From Gordionus sp. m RMFG-2023 (taxonomy: Eukaryota > Nematomorpha > Gordioida > Chordodea > Parachordodidae): a stretch of DNA of 64,000 nucleotides. Within the stretch, counting starts at the first letter, position 1; every line of letters begins with the position of its first letter. The translations under genes were made by a program, and so were the position numbers. Shown here piece after piece: positions 53,644-64,000 of this stretch. Below the pieces are notes generated by a model that saw only the letters and a program-made list of their open reading frames with translations, ran no database searches and was not told where the DNA came from. The stretch spans positions 7,504,846 through 7,568,845 of the forward strand of contig NC_088779.1 of NCBI RefSeq assembly GCF_954871325.1, given 5' to 3'.

Positions 53644-56600
53644 ATGGCAGAACCAACTACTTCTGTCCCTATTAGTGAAGAAACAATTCTTCAAGAACGT
53701 AGAAGATCTGTATGCGGTGAAAGTTACGATCCAGAACAAGATAATGATATCTCAAATGTAATCATTTCAAATTTCTATTATCTGTTAATTTATTTTAAAA
53801 TTAAATAAGGCTGAATTTATAGTTAACGCCTTATGTTCTGGGGTTGCGTTATTTAACGCTATCTAAATCACAGCTGATTTGAAATATATGTCGGAACATA
53901 TGTTTTTCAAATTTTATCGTAGCGTTATCATTATAACGTTCAATATTTATAAAGTGTGCGTATTTCTTGTTGATTATATATATATCGCACCGCTTGAATA
54001 TAACGCGTTTACTAAAAATGAGGCTGAAGTATTTTGAAGGCTTATATTTTGTAAATATTTTTGAAATAGTAGCCAATGGTTACTTACTATTAGATTGGTC
54101 ATTCATGCATTTAAAAGTGTACATATAAATGAGAGTCAACTGTAGTGGCAATTCTGTGGTTTGCACGTGGATGAAATGACATTAATATGCCTAAATATAA
54201 CCTATAAGACAATTGGTCCAACATACAAACCACGAAATGATGCTACAAGCTAATCCTATGATCGCCAATCTAGTAGTATATATATAATTGATTATAGCAT
54301 ACTAAAATGCATATCGTAGGGATTGCTAAAAATCTTTGCTAACCCTTACGATATAATATGCTAAGAATCTGAATTATAAGAGAATTATAAGACGAAAAAT
54401 TATGAAAGGCAGGGTAGGTGGAACAGCGACGTCACTAGGGGGAAGGGAAAACACACGGGCTCAAGCCTCCCGAAGAATTAAAAGTACTTCCTGAAAATTT
54501 TGGAATAAAACAGGTCATTTTGAAATCGAAAGAAATGTCATGTACTTATTTAAAAAGCCCTCCCCCCTTTTTATGATGAATTTATGGTAAGCTAAATGTA
54601 TAATTTGCTTTATTTTAGAAGATTTTTAAAAACTCGGATTCTGATGCATCGAGCTACTTATTAATCTAACCTTTATTTCCCTAGGTTATATAAGGTTGTT
54701 GTTAGTTACTACTAAAGGCAGTGTTGAACTAATCGGTATATTATTTATTTTTTGTTTAAATTGACACTGCTACATATGGTTTTAATAAATTATATTAAAA
54801 AATGGTTGATTTCGAAAGCATCTGTGGCTCAGTAAGGGGGATCACTAGCATAGATCTGGGTTCAGATCTAGAAAAATCTAGTTTTTTCTAAAACCAACTA
54901 GGTAGTTTCGTGCTACTGGGCATGATATATAGTAGGCGGAAGCGACCTCGTGATGCTATCTCTTAATATATAAAAAATGTATCAAATTCCATTTAAAAAA
55001 AAATTTGATTGTAGTTTAGAAAATAGGCTGTTGTTTAGAATATTTATATATGTTGACTTGGCATTAACTAACATTAACCTTAACCTTTATTTAATTATAT
55101 AAAATTTCTTAACAGAAAAGTAATTATATAATTATTTATATTAACAATAATATGTTGTTTTTCTTTTTATAAATTTTAGACATTTTATGATAAATCCAGC
55201 GAAGACCGAGAAATGATCAACAGGGTTTTAAAAAATGTTTGGCTGACGAAAGAAATGGATCTTGACCAAAAAGAAGCGATAATAGATGGTATGATGCTGC
55301 AAAGTTACAAAGCAGGAGAAGTGGTAAACCAATCGTTTTAAATTTTTTTTTATTATGTTAAACATAATCACCATTGGGGTCAGAAGGGAGGGAGTAAAAG
55401 ATTTAGGCACCATCCTAATATTAATTTTTGTTTCAAAAATGGATTTAAAATTACTTAAAACATTTATTAAGCACTATTCGGGTGAAAAAAAATCTCTCTC
55501 AATGCATCCCTCTATTTTATAAGATTGGGTCGAAATATATTAAAATTAGTTAATCGTCTAATTTATGTAAAAATTTTTCATTTTTAAATTGCACTAAAAC
55601 GAATATAAAAAAAAATTCTTTCACGCTATTTCCGGTGGCGAGTCGAAGATTTATATTCGAAGAAATAGCCTTCAAATGATATCTTTTATTCCGTTAGTTC
55701 ACACAAATTTAAAGCTATCTTAAAATGACATAACATAAGTTTATGATAAAATTTAAATATTTCTTCCGATATTAAAAATAAAATTTCTCATTAACAAGCT
55801 CTACGACGTTGGTGAGCCCGCCGAAAAATTTTATATAGTAAAAAATGGAAAATTCGAAGCTTACGAGAATAAGTTATTGGATCCTAATCTTAAAGACGAT
55901 GGTAAGCCTACGCCTTACAATCCGTCGAACAATATATCGTTGGTAAAAACGTTTGAAAAGGAAGATTTTTTCGGGGAAATAGCTTTATTGTATGATCCAC
56001 CTAGATGTCTGCGTGTACAAGCTTCAAAAAGTAATCATCGTGACAACACTCCTATATTTTTTTAGAGACCTACAGAAGGTATAACCTGTATACAGGCCTA
56101 GACAGATCAGATTAATTTAATTATTCGATCTGATCTGGGGCTTCTAATTTGATCAATTTCCGATTTGGGATATTAATTTTTTTTTAAATTTACCACTTTG
56201 TATTTTAAGTTAAGCCTGGCTGGGGCAGTTAACCGTAATCAATCGTCATGGAATGGTCAGAATTTTCTGATTCGAAAATTTAAGGAATAAAGGGGCTTTT
56301 CATTGCCTAAAGATAACATATCTTCACTTGATAATTGGAAACCTCTACCCTTTTTTTAGAAATAAATTGAGTATATATTATTTTTTTACCTATGCTAGAG
56401 TCCTGCAAGACCGGTCCTTCAGCGCGACCTGTATAGACCCTGTAAAATATTTTCTTTTTCTGTTTTTGTCTGATTGAAGATACAAATTATATATATATAA
56501 TTAATTTAAGAATAAAATGCATGTTTTAAGCATAGCCTATAATTTAAATTTCCTGGCGGTCGCAACGAGGGCAGGCTTAGATCTAGACAAAATTATCAGC

Positions 56601-59600
56601 AGGTCGCGATTAAGGTCGGGCCGATAAATTCTAATTTTAAGAAATCATTAACTTTTATACCATCGTCGAATAATGGTAGATAAATGACTTTCACATTATC
56701 CTCAAAAGAATTATAATTCTATTAGGAATATATAAAAAACTGTCAAGGTGGCCAATTATATGAATGATATGATTTCTCCCAATCATGCTTTCATAGTTCG
56801 AACTCGTGATTTGTAACGAAGAGGAAGCTATACCCTTTTTTGAAAAAAAAACTAGTAAGCCAAAAGAATCTAAAATTCTTTTTTAGTCTAATTTTTTTAA
56901 TAATTTTAAATAAAGTTTTGAAATTATTCATTCACTTAAATCAACTCAACGAATGTTCAATTGAAGGATAAATTTTTCAATTGGATGAAATATATTTAAA
57001 AGTCTGAAAGTTAGGAGTAGGATTAAAAGGTTAAAGAGATAATGGTTAGAGTTAATTAAAGGTTTGAGAAATATGGGCTATGGGTAAAATATTTTTTTTT
57101 TTATAATATATAATTTTTTAATTAATAATCTGTCTAATCTGATAGCACGTGATTTATAAATAGACGAATAGAAAGTGAAATAAATATGTAGCGGCAATTT
57201 TCTTTAGCTGGATTATAATCCTAGGCTTCAATTTTAAATTTTCAGGACCGGCACGGATTTTTTAAAAATATATTATATTTATTTTTGATTTTCATAGTTA
57301 ATAATGACGATTTAAAATATTCGACCCAGCCCGGGTATTTTTTTAAAAAAAAATTTAGGCCAGGGTGGGTATATTTTCCGGGCTTGAAGTTTTATGAGAA
57401 AAAGAGAGTAGGAGTGGGACATAGGATAAACTTTTTTTCTTACTATTAAAAATAAAATTAGTTCGTTATCCATCATTTTCTACTTAAAGGTTCCGATAAT
57501 TCTGTCTACGAGATACAGAGGCATTTGTTCAGAAAATTAGTGATTCAACGGGCTTTCCGGAAGCGCAAAAAGTATGAAGAATTCGTCTGTAAATGTTCCC
57601 TGTTTGATCATTTGTCAGAGAGGGAGAGAATAAAGGTGGTAAACGCTTTAAGTAATAAAAATTGATAATATAGTTTTTTATAAAATCGATATATACTAAC
57701 TGAAATGAAATCGTTTATTAACCTTCATAGCACAGGTCAGGCTATACAGACACCAGTCATCAAAAAAAATAGTGTTATTACTTTTGATTTTTGTATGGAT
57801 CTTTTAGTATATGTTTGCAAAATTAATTTGATTTGTTCAGTATTTCATGGGTTCTGAAGATCGTAAAGACCCCACCTAATCATGCGTCTACCCGTTTTTT
57901 TTAAAAAAAAATCTATTTTATCATTGATATATTAATTATAAATAAGAAACTCTTTGACACATCATTTATATTAAGTATAAATAGTGACGTCACTCACCTT
58001 TACAATTAGTGAAGGTCAGCGGTCCGTCCTATCGATCTTTTTTGAAGACCATCCGGACCGGTCTTTTATTAATATTTAAGTCTGCTTTTACTATTCAATT
58101 AATATAATTTTTTTGTATATTTTATTTTTTTCGTTTTAGTAGGTAAAAAAACAAATAACAAAAAAAATAAATAACCGGTCCTGGACCGGTCTTTTTTTAA
58201 ATCGGCCTGAATTTATCTTTTTAAAAACCGTGGCTCGGTCCGATCCGTGAGCATCAGTCCGGCCCGGTCTAAAGACCGGACCGTGACCTTTACCATTTAG
58301 GATCTCAGGGGACTCAAAAAAATTTTTTTTTGATATTTTTGAAAATTACTTTCTTTTTTAGCTTACAAATGACCTTTTTTTCCTTAGATAATAAAAAAGA
58401 TTTATGGGGATATTCAAATTTTTAAAGCTTGAAGCCCCTGCAACCCCCACCTTTTCCCTTCCCAGTGACGCTAATGGTTAAAAATTATATAATATTCAAA
58501 CCTTAGATAAACATTCTACATTATGAATTTTTTATATCATATCGTGGAATTTTAAATAATTTGTCACTTTTTGACACTATTGGTAAAAGCTTTCATAACA
58601 TTTTAAAATAACAAAGAAAATCTTAAAATAACAGTTAAAGCCATTTGAATAAGTTTATTTAATGTATATATTTAAAATATGAAAGCTACGAATTTATTTG
58701 ATGCTAAGATATGGCGTATCCGAATTGGGAGCCAGAAAAGCCAACTAAGTCTTTTATATCATTTTTAACCTATCTATGAAGAGTTAATCAATTAAACCAT
58801 TGAATTTTTTTTTATATTTAAGATACGTCAGATTGATTTATCACCCTTATTGGGTCGGGTCCAAAAATATATAGAGTTCAATCAAAACTGAAAAGTATCA
58901 GACTAAAAAAAAGAAGTCCTATCAAAAAAAGGAAACTCCCACGAGAAAGGTCTAAATAAAAAATTTCTATTAAAAAAAGGAAAATCTGTATATTTAAATA
59001 AAATGAGTTATAATTTATTTTTTTCAGTTTAATAATCCTGAAATATCACTATTCTTAAGTTTTTGATTTTCCTTCTACTTTTTGCAATCTTCTTTAAAGT
59101 TACTTTTATGTCATCATTTGTTTTCTTCAATTTGATTATTTTTTTTTTTAAACCTTTTTAAAAATAAATTTCTTAATTTTCCTAAATTGTTTATTATTTT
59201 TTTGTCATATTTACAATTTCTTGTCCTTTTATCATTAATTTTTCTCCTTACATTTTTATTTTTAAAGTTTTTACTTACATAATTTTATACTTCTCTTTGG
59301 TAATCAACTCTTTAAAAAAAAATTTATATTTGTATATCTAATTATTTCATTTACCCATTCTTAAGGCTAATTATGTTTGTTTAATTCGATCTCTCCTGAT
59401 TAGCATTTGTCCTCCTAGACGACGTAGCACCTCTATATATATATATCTTTGTGCTAGAAATTTCTTAAATTATTCGACATCCAATTTTAGTTTCATCTTA
59501 AATTAGAATCTATTATAGTCAGTAATATATTATATTATATATATGTTGCTCGCAATCGCATAATGGAGATATTGTAAACTATATTTTGTTACTTCTTTAT

Positions 59601-60885
59601 TACAATAAAAACTATATGATACATATTAATCATTAATAATATCCCCTTCTTCTACATGGAATATAGATCTCCATATTTAGAAAATAATTCTTGCTATTCT
59701 CTTCGGATTCCTTTTCCTCTCTCTCCATGCTCTATAAAACATATTGATTCCTTTTCATTATTAGGATTTTGAATTCCCACAAAATCTTTCAAAGGGTCTT
59801 TTATGGAGGAAAATTAAATAATATGACCTCGTCTTTCAAACGATTCTTTAATTGTGGTGTTATGATGAAATAGAAAGATTAGCGATAGCAAAAATCATAT
59901 CCATCAAATTATTTTCTTTAAAATGACTGAAATATGAATATACCTCCTTCTATCGTGAAGGTAATGATGATAGTATAATTCATTATTTTTAATTCCTTGG
60001 ACATTTTTAATACTTTTTTATAAAGGGAAAATGAATGGTTATAAATAACAAAAAATAATAATAATTGAAAGAAAAATAAATTTTTCTAAATGTACAAAAA
60101 AATAAGCAATTTTTCTTTTTTTGAATGGGAATTCTCTCTTTTTGATTGACACTATCCATTTTTTGACTGAAACTTTTCCTTTTCTTTGGATGGAAACCTT
60201 GTATCTATGCATAAAACGGTAATAATTTGATATGCGATCAATAATATAAATAAAATGAAGTGTTGATTTTGACGATAAAATAAATATTCAAATAAATTTT
60301 TATAATTCTAGGTATTTTAAAATAATGTATTATTCAAGTCTAAATTGATTTTTTCTAATGATCCAAGGAAATATTAAAAATATCACTTTTTTAAATTACC
60401 TAAATCGAGAGATGGGAAGTTTTTTTTAGCTGTTTTCTCCCTATTTTTTTACGTTTTAAAATGTTTTTTTTTCTTCGTATTTTATGTTTTTTTACATTCA
60501 AATCACAGGAACCAAATGCTACGCGGATAAGGAAATGATTAAGCCTAAGGGCGAACAGATGACTGGCATGCACTTTCTTCTCAAAGGAAAAGTGAAGATA
60601 GAATACGATGAACCTAAGGTAGTCCCCAGCCAACCCTCTACAAAGAAAGATCCAAATACACTGGTTATAAGCCCTGGACAGTGGATAGGAGAGCTCACTT
60701 TACTCATGATGGAAAAGATTCCATCGAAGACTACCTGTATGAGTGCTCAGGCGGTCGGGAATGTGACCACGGGTTATATGGACGCTTACGATTTCGAAAA
60801 AATTTTAGGCAAAAATTCGATTCAACGCAACAGTAAAAAGTATGAAGATTTGGTGAGAGTAGCACTGGCCAAACCTGGGTATTAA
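53644..60885 (+). CDS. PRKAR2: cAMP-dependent protein kinase type II regulatory subunit, 5 exons
   Basis: PKA regulatory subunits hold the kinase inactive until cAMP binds. Exons 53644-53757, 55180-55323, 55799-56030, 57490-57651 and 60509-60885 join in phase for 342 residues. The inhibitor site RRRSVCGESYDPE (Ser22) is the RII-type phosphorylatable version. Domain A contains YDKSSEDREMINRVLKN, then AGEVLYDVGEPAEKFYIV and the phosphate cassette FFGEIALLYDPPRCLRVQA with Glu146 and Arg155, plus a loop of about 20 extra residues. The linker RKRKKYEEF leads to domain B: KCYADKEMIKPKGEQMTGMHF, with cassette WIGELTLLMMEKIPSKTTC, where Glu279 is kept but Ser290 stands in place of the usual Arg. The Met follows a TAG directly (TCTAGATG), which could be a splice acceptor. 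No RII docking helices are seen, so either the first exon lies elsewhere or the protein lacks them. Confidence 0.9.
53809..54026. mobile_element. MITE, second copy of the 4935-5132 family
   Basis: It shares TTATTTAACGCTATCTA, GTTTTTCAAATTTTA and CACCGCTTGAATATAACGCGTTTACT with the copy in PRPF3 intron 2. The termini GGCTGAATTTATAG and AAAAATGAGGCTGA are inverted with several mismatches. It lies in PKA-R intron 1. Confidence 0.7.
54425..54590. mobile_element. Repeat with GCGACGTCACTAG end
   Basis: ACAGCGACGTCACTAGGGGG ... GGGCTCAAGCCTCCCGAA resembles 63758-63850 (CAGTGGCGTCGCTAG ... GGGGCTCGAGTCCCCTGAA) and the reverse complement of 58430-58475. A transposon-derived repeat is likely, but the far ends are not resolved. 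Confidence 0.45.
54815..54990 (+). mobile_element. Candidate tRNA-derived SINE
   Basis: GTGGCTCAGTAAGGGGGATC resembles a pol III A box and GGGTTCAGATC, about 35 bp downstream, a B box, as in a tRNA head. A non-tRNA body follows (GTTTCGTGCTACTGGGCATG, GCGGAAGCGACCTCGTGATG). The head does not fold convincingly as a functional tRNA, and no second copy was seen in the window. Confidence 0.45.
56031..57489. other. PKA-R intron 3
   Basis: No exon was recognised. A hAT-family fragment lies at about 57240-57395 (core TATTATATTTATTTTTGATT and CCCAGCCCGGG, as in 1736-2032). Short GGCC/GGTCC debris appears at about 56400-56440 and 56560-56620. Confidence 0.4.
57978..58475. mobile_element. Nested repeat: GTGACG-ended element containing a GGTCC MITE
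   Basis: The outer ends AGTGACGTCACTC (57983) and CCCAGTGACGCTAATGG (58463) are inverted and belong to the family at 54425 and 63758. Inside, 58014-58288 is a MITE with ends AGGTCAGCGGTCCG and CGGACCGTGACCT, the sister of 32566-32982. This is an insertion of one element into another. The whole lies in PKA-R intron 4. Confidence 0.6.
58476..60508. other. PKA-R intron 4, remainder
   Basis: An AT-rich intron of 2 kb with pyrimidine-rich stretches (about 59040-59330 is dominated by TTTT and CTTT words). No exon, RNA gene or bounded repeat was recognised. Confidence 0.4.
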
Positions 60886-61390
60886 AAAAATCTGAGGAAA
60901 AATGAGAATGAAAAAAAATAAATAAGGTTTTATAAGAGTTTTTTTGTTTAAATTTAAATGTTATATTATAAAAAGAATGATGTAGATATTCCAATATAAA
61001 GAAATACTGATTATTATAAATTTATAATTACTTCTACTCTTTTTTTGTACTATAAAATAATATTTATAAATAAAGTTTTTCGGCATAATTTATACAAAAT
61101 AATTATATGGAAAAGGAATAAAAACTATTTATTATACAATTTACACATAACTTGATCATATTAAACCATATATTATCAGATTATCCTTAATAACCTAGGG
61201 TACACGGAATTAATTAAGCATTCAATTTTTTTTATTCGTTTCTTATAATATTATCTGAGCAAATTTCACGTATTAAATATAAAGGGTAATGTCAACCGTC
61301 ACATTTAACAATATCACAAAGTTGTGATAAATGCGAATTGAATAATTTTCCAGGATTTTTTTTAACTCTTGAAACAAAGGGTTTATTATT
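60886..61390. other. Spacer between convergent PKA-R and ATP23
   Basis: This is shared 3' flank. An AATAAATAAGG signal at about 60917 and AATAAAGTTTTT at about 61069 could serve PKA-R. No other feature was recognised. Confidence 0.5.
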
Positions 61391-63180
61391 CTAAACTGCG
61401 CCCAATTCGTAAGGGTTTTGATTTTCGTAAGTTCGGTACAGTCTCTTAGCCTTCTCGTAATTTCCTATGGCAGGTATGTAACCCAAAGGTTCAAGGTCGG
61501 CATAGCACTTGTCAAAAACTTTATCAACTATTTCAAGAGCCTGGTCCATCGTAATGTTGGTCCGCGACATGGCTATAGATGCGGCAGCTTTGTACCTCAC
61601 ACATTGCTAATGTTTATTTTATTTTTTGAAAAATGTTATACAAAATTCTCATAAATAAAAATGATATATATTTTTAAATAAATTTATTGGAACTACTGAA
61701 GATTTCAGATAGTATTAATAATCAACCTTTTTATGCAAGAATCAATTTTAACTTTAACAGGTATGGAGCCCTATAGATCAGATTGGAATTTAAGAGTCAA
61801 AGTTAATTAGGTATCACTTTTTAAGGAGGGGTGGGGGGAGGGGGGGGGTAATTTTCTATTTAAGTTTATGTATTTAACAGATTATAACAGATTTGTTAAA
61901 GTATATCAAGATACAAAAATGTGTATCTGTATCTAGATACACTTTTATAAAAAGAATCTTATCTAGACTATAATATTTTTTTTAGAAACATTTTGATATA
62001 AGCCAATTCTTATTTAAGCCTCAAAATTTTGTTAATATATGTCCTATGGGCTAAATCTACAATCTTAGGTAAATTAGTCTTAGCTAAAATCTTGAATCAC
62101 CCTTAAAAATTGGAGAAATACCACTTAATAACATTAGTTGAATGTGATCCATTATATATTATTAAATCATTTTTAGTTGCATATAATATAACAAAATATA
62201 GTGTAAAATTTTAGCTACTCTATCATCTAAATAATTATTTATTTTTAAAACATTACAATTAAGTTGAATTTCTGTTCTATTTCTTAATATTTTATATTAT
62301 TATAAAATTATGCATAAATATAAAATATCATATAAATCATAAAATAAGCCAATACAATGAAAATAATGGATTGGATTTTCTTAAAAATATATGCTTTCTA
62401 AAACCCTTTTAAGAACACTAAATATTGGTCCTAATCCAGAATTTAGTATTGGCACATCCCTAATTACAATAATATTTACTTTGTGAGTGTGTTTGACAGG
62501 GATTGCAATATTTGGATTTCTCCAAAAAAATCCAGAAAATAAACAGGGTGTTAAATTATAAGCTCTAATCTAATATTACAAATAATTATATTTCTAGTGA
62601 TGCGTAATAACCTCTGTACATGCAAGATGATTAATATTTGAAAAATCCATTTTATTTCTACATAAATCAAACATATGCACCATTTCATGAGCCATCGTAC
62701 CTTCGCAAAATCTGGTATCCATAGCATTTTCTTGGCACATAACTATCTATATAAATAGCTAACTAAAATAGGTTAAATTAATATTTTTCACTTGATTAGT
62801 TGAGGGGTCATATCCACCAGCCACAATCTTACTACATTTTTCACATGAAACATGTCTTTTAGGATCAAAATCACATCCTAAAGCTGACATTGCCTTTGTC
62901 ATTATTCTTATAAATGGACCTATATAACACATTTAACCATATTTTATATTTATTTACTTCTATCAACGACAAAAGACACAGTTCTTTCGCACTTTAATTT
63001 TGCATCTTGGGTCAAAAGACTCTGCTTACATGAATCTATAAAGTTTCCAAGTTTCGAATTTTTCTCAAATTCTTTTACTTGATATCTTTCGGGATAAAAA
63101 CTATACCCATAATCTTGATTATTGTCACCAGGTGCTTTGTAAGGCTTTTCATCTGATGTACCTTCACATTCTGCTTGCAT
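61391..63180 (-). CDS. ATP23: Mitochondrial inner membrane protease ATP23, 4 exons recognised
   Basis: ATP23 is a zinc metalloprotease of the mitochondrial intermembrane space that processes and helps assemble ATP synthase subunit 6 in yeast. Exons on the - strand: 63180-62958, 62919-62792, 62746-62612 and 61606-61391, all in phase. Exon 1 has FIDSCKQSLLTQDAKLKC. Exon 2 has CEKCSKIVAGGYDPSTNQ. Exon 3 carries the active site GTMAHEMVHMFDLCRNKMDF (HExxH) and NHLACTE. The last exon has QCVRYKAAASIAMS and DKVFDKCYADLEPLGYIP, the family C-terminus. Introns 1 and 2 are only 38 and 45 nt. About 27 residues that join LACTE to QCVR in other species (the SGDC region) were not found in the 1 kb between 61607 and 62611. 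Either an exon there is too diverged to see by eye or the gene is damaged. Confidence 0.85.
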
Positions 63181-63757
63181 TTATTTAAAAATTGAATGAC
63201 TAAATGTTTCTCAAGGTGCATAATTATATAATTGATCTATGCTAAACGATAAACAATCGATCTAAAAATATCTTCTCTATATGTTTGAGGAATATAAGCT
63301 TTTTATTAGATTCAATAGCTGTTACTTTATCATCTCATTATAATATATAAATTTCATTTTAAGAATGATGAACGCAAAACAATTATTCTAATTTAAAACA
63401 CATTTTACGATAGAATTATTAACTAAATTTTATTTTAAAAGTCCTATTTAACAAATTCGTTCTATAATATAAAAAATTATGTCATCATAATAAATTATAA
63501 AACGTTTTAGTTGAATTGATATAGAACAAAAATAGTTAATTATTTGAACGATCGAAAGTAATATTATAAAAAAAATATTAGTAAAATTTTAGGTAAAATA
63601 AAAAATAACCATATGATGTAAAAATTTGAATTAAATTAAAGACAATAAAATCAATTCATTTAAGTTAAAGAAATAATAAAAAAAAGTTATTAGGTTACAA
63701 AATAACTATGAAATAACGAAAATCAACAATAGCAATATTAAAGTTTATATAAACTCA
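63181..63757. other. Spacer upstream of ATP23
   Basis: AT-rich, no gene recognised. It should hold the ATP23 promoter, but no motif stands out. Confidence 0.4.
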
Positions 63758-64000
63758 GTGGCGTCGCTAGTGGAGGTGCACACAGGGGCTCGAGTCCCCT
63801 GAAAAATTTGAAGAGCCCCCTGAAGCAAAATTTTTTTTTTATTGGCTTCTTAATATCCCCTTGAACTAAAAGTGAATTTTTTTGATAGTTCCCAGAATGA
63901 TTTCTTTAATAATTCCATTAAGTAATATATAGATTTAATTTTATTATTTAGAAATTAATAAGACTATTTTAATTTTTATTAAATGAATACTATTTTAATT
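63758..64000. mobile_element. Repeat with CAGTGGCGTCGCTAG end, running to window edge
   Basis: It starts CAGTGGCGTCGCTAGTGG, then GGGGCTCGAGTCCCCTG. This is the same terminus as copies near 54425 and 58475, and similar to termini widespread in hAT-type repeats. The right end is beyond the window. Confidence 0.5.

Overview
The window comes from a large, AT-rich (roughly three-quarters A+T by eye), intron-bearing nuclear genome, most likely an invertebrate animal or a close relative. The evidence is spliced genes for metazoan-type proteins (a type II PKA regulatory subunit with the RRxSVC site, a BTB-BACK protein, CDK9, XPG, Prp3, ATP23), GT-AG introns, and hAT, piggyBac, PIF/Harbinger-like, LINE and LTR elements. 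I cannot name the species. Most real genes are split into exons too small to appear as long ORFs. I rebuilt six gene models by matching exons to known protein families and checking that every splice phase joins.

Layout, left to right. 1-6744 (+): 3' part of PRPF3 (U4/U6 snRNP Prp3), 4 exons, entering from the left edge. 9468-27132 (-): complete CDK9 (P-TEFb kinase), 13 exons and 537 codons, with introns swollen by hAT, piggyBac and MITE copies. 27133-38191: gene-poor, repeat-rich spacer holding a young short LTR element at 34692-37466. 38192-46460 (+): complete ERCC5/XPG nuclease, 13 exons, 1058 residues. 47909-52770 (-): BTB-BACK protein, 10 exons, 851 residues, with a repetitive Asn-rich tail. 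53644-60885 (+): PKA regulatory subunit, 5 exons, 342 residues. 61391-63180 (-): ATP23 metalloprotease, 4 exons recognised. 63181-64000: spacer with a repeat end.

The genes are not an operon or a pathway. They are ordinary housekeeping genes: splicing, transcription elongation, DNA repair, cAMP signalling and mitochondrial quality control. Neighbours alternate in strand, giving convergent pairs (PRPF3/CDK9, ERCC5/BTB, PKA-R/ATP23) and one divergent pair (BTB/PKA-R, 873 bp apart).

Most notable observations: introns as short as 22-46 nt in the same genes as multi-kilobase transposon-filled introns; a histidine/asparagine-rich tail on CDK9 itself; a PKA regulatory subunit with no visible docking domain and a second cAMP pocket lacking the usual arginine; two hAT derivatives that are head-to-head inverted duplications, one of 5' halves and one of 3' halves; and two 30-bp in-frame minisatellites in the BTB-BACK gene. 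No wholly new system was found.
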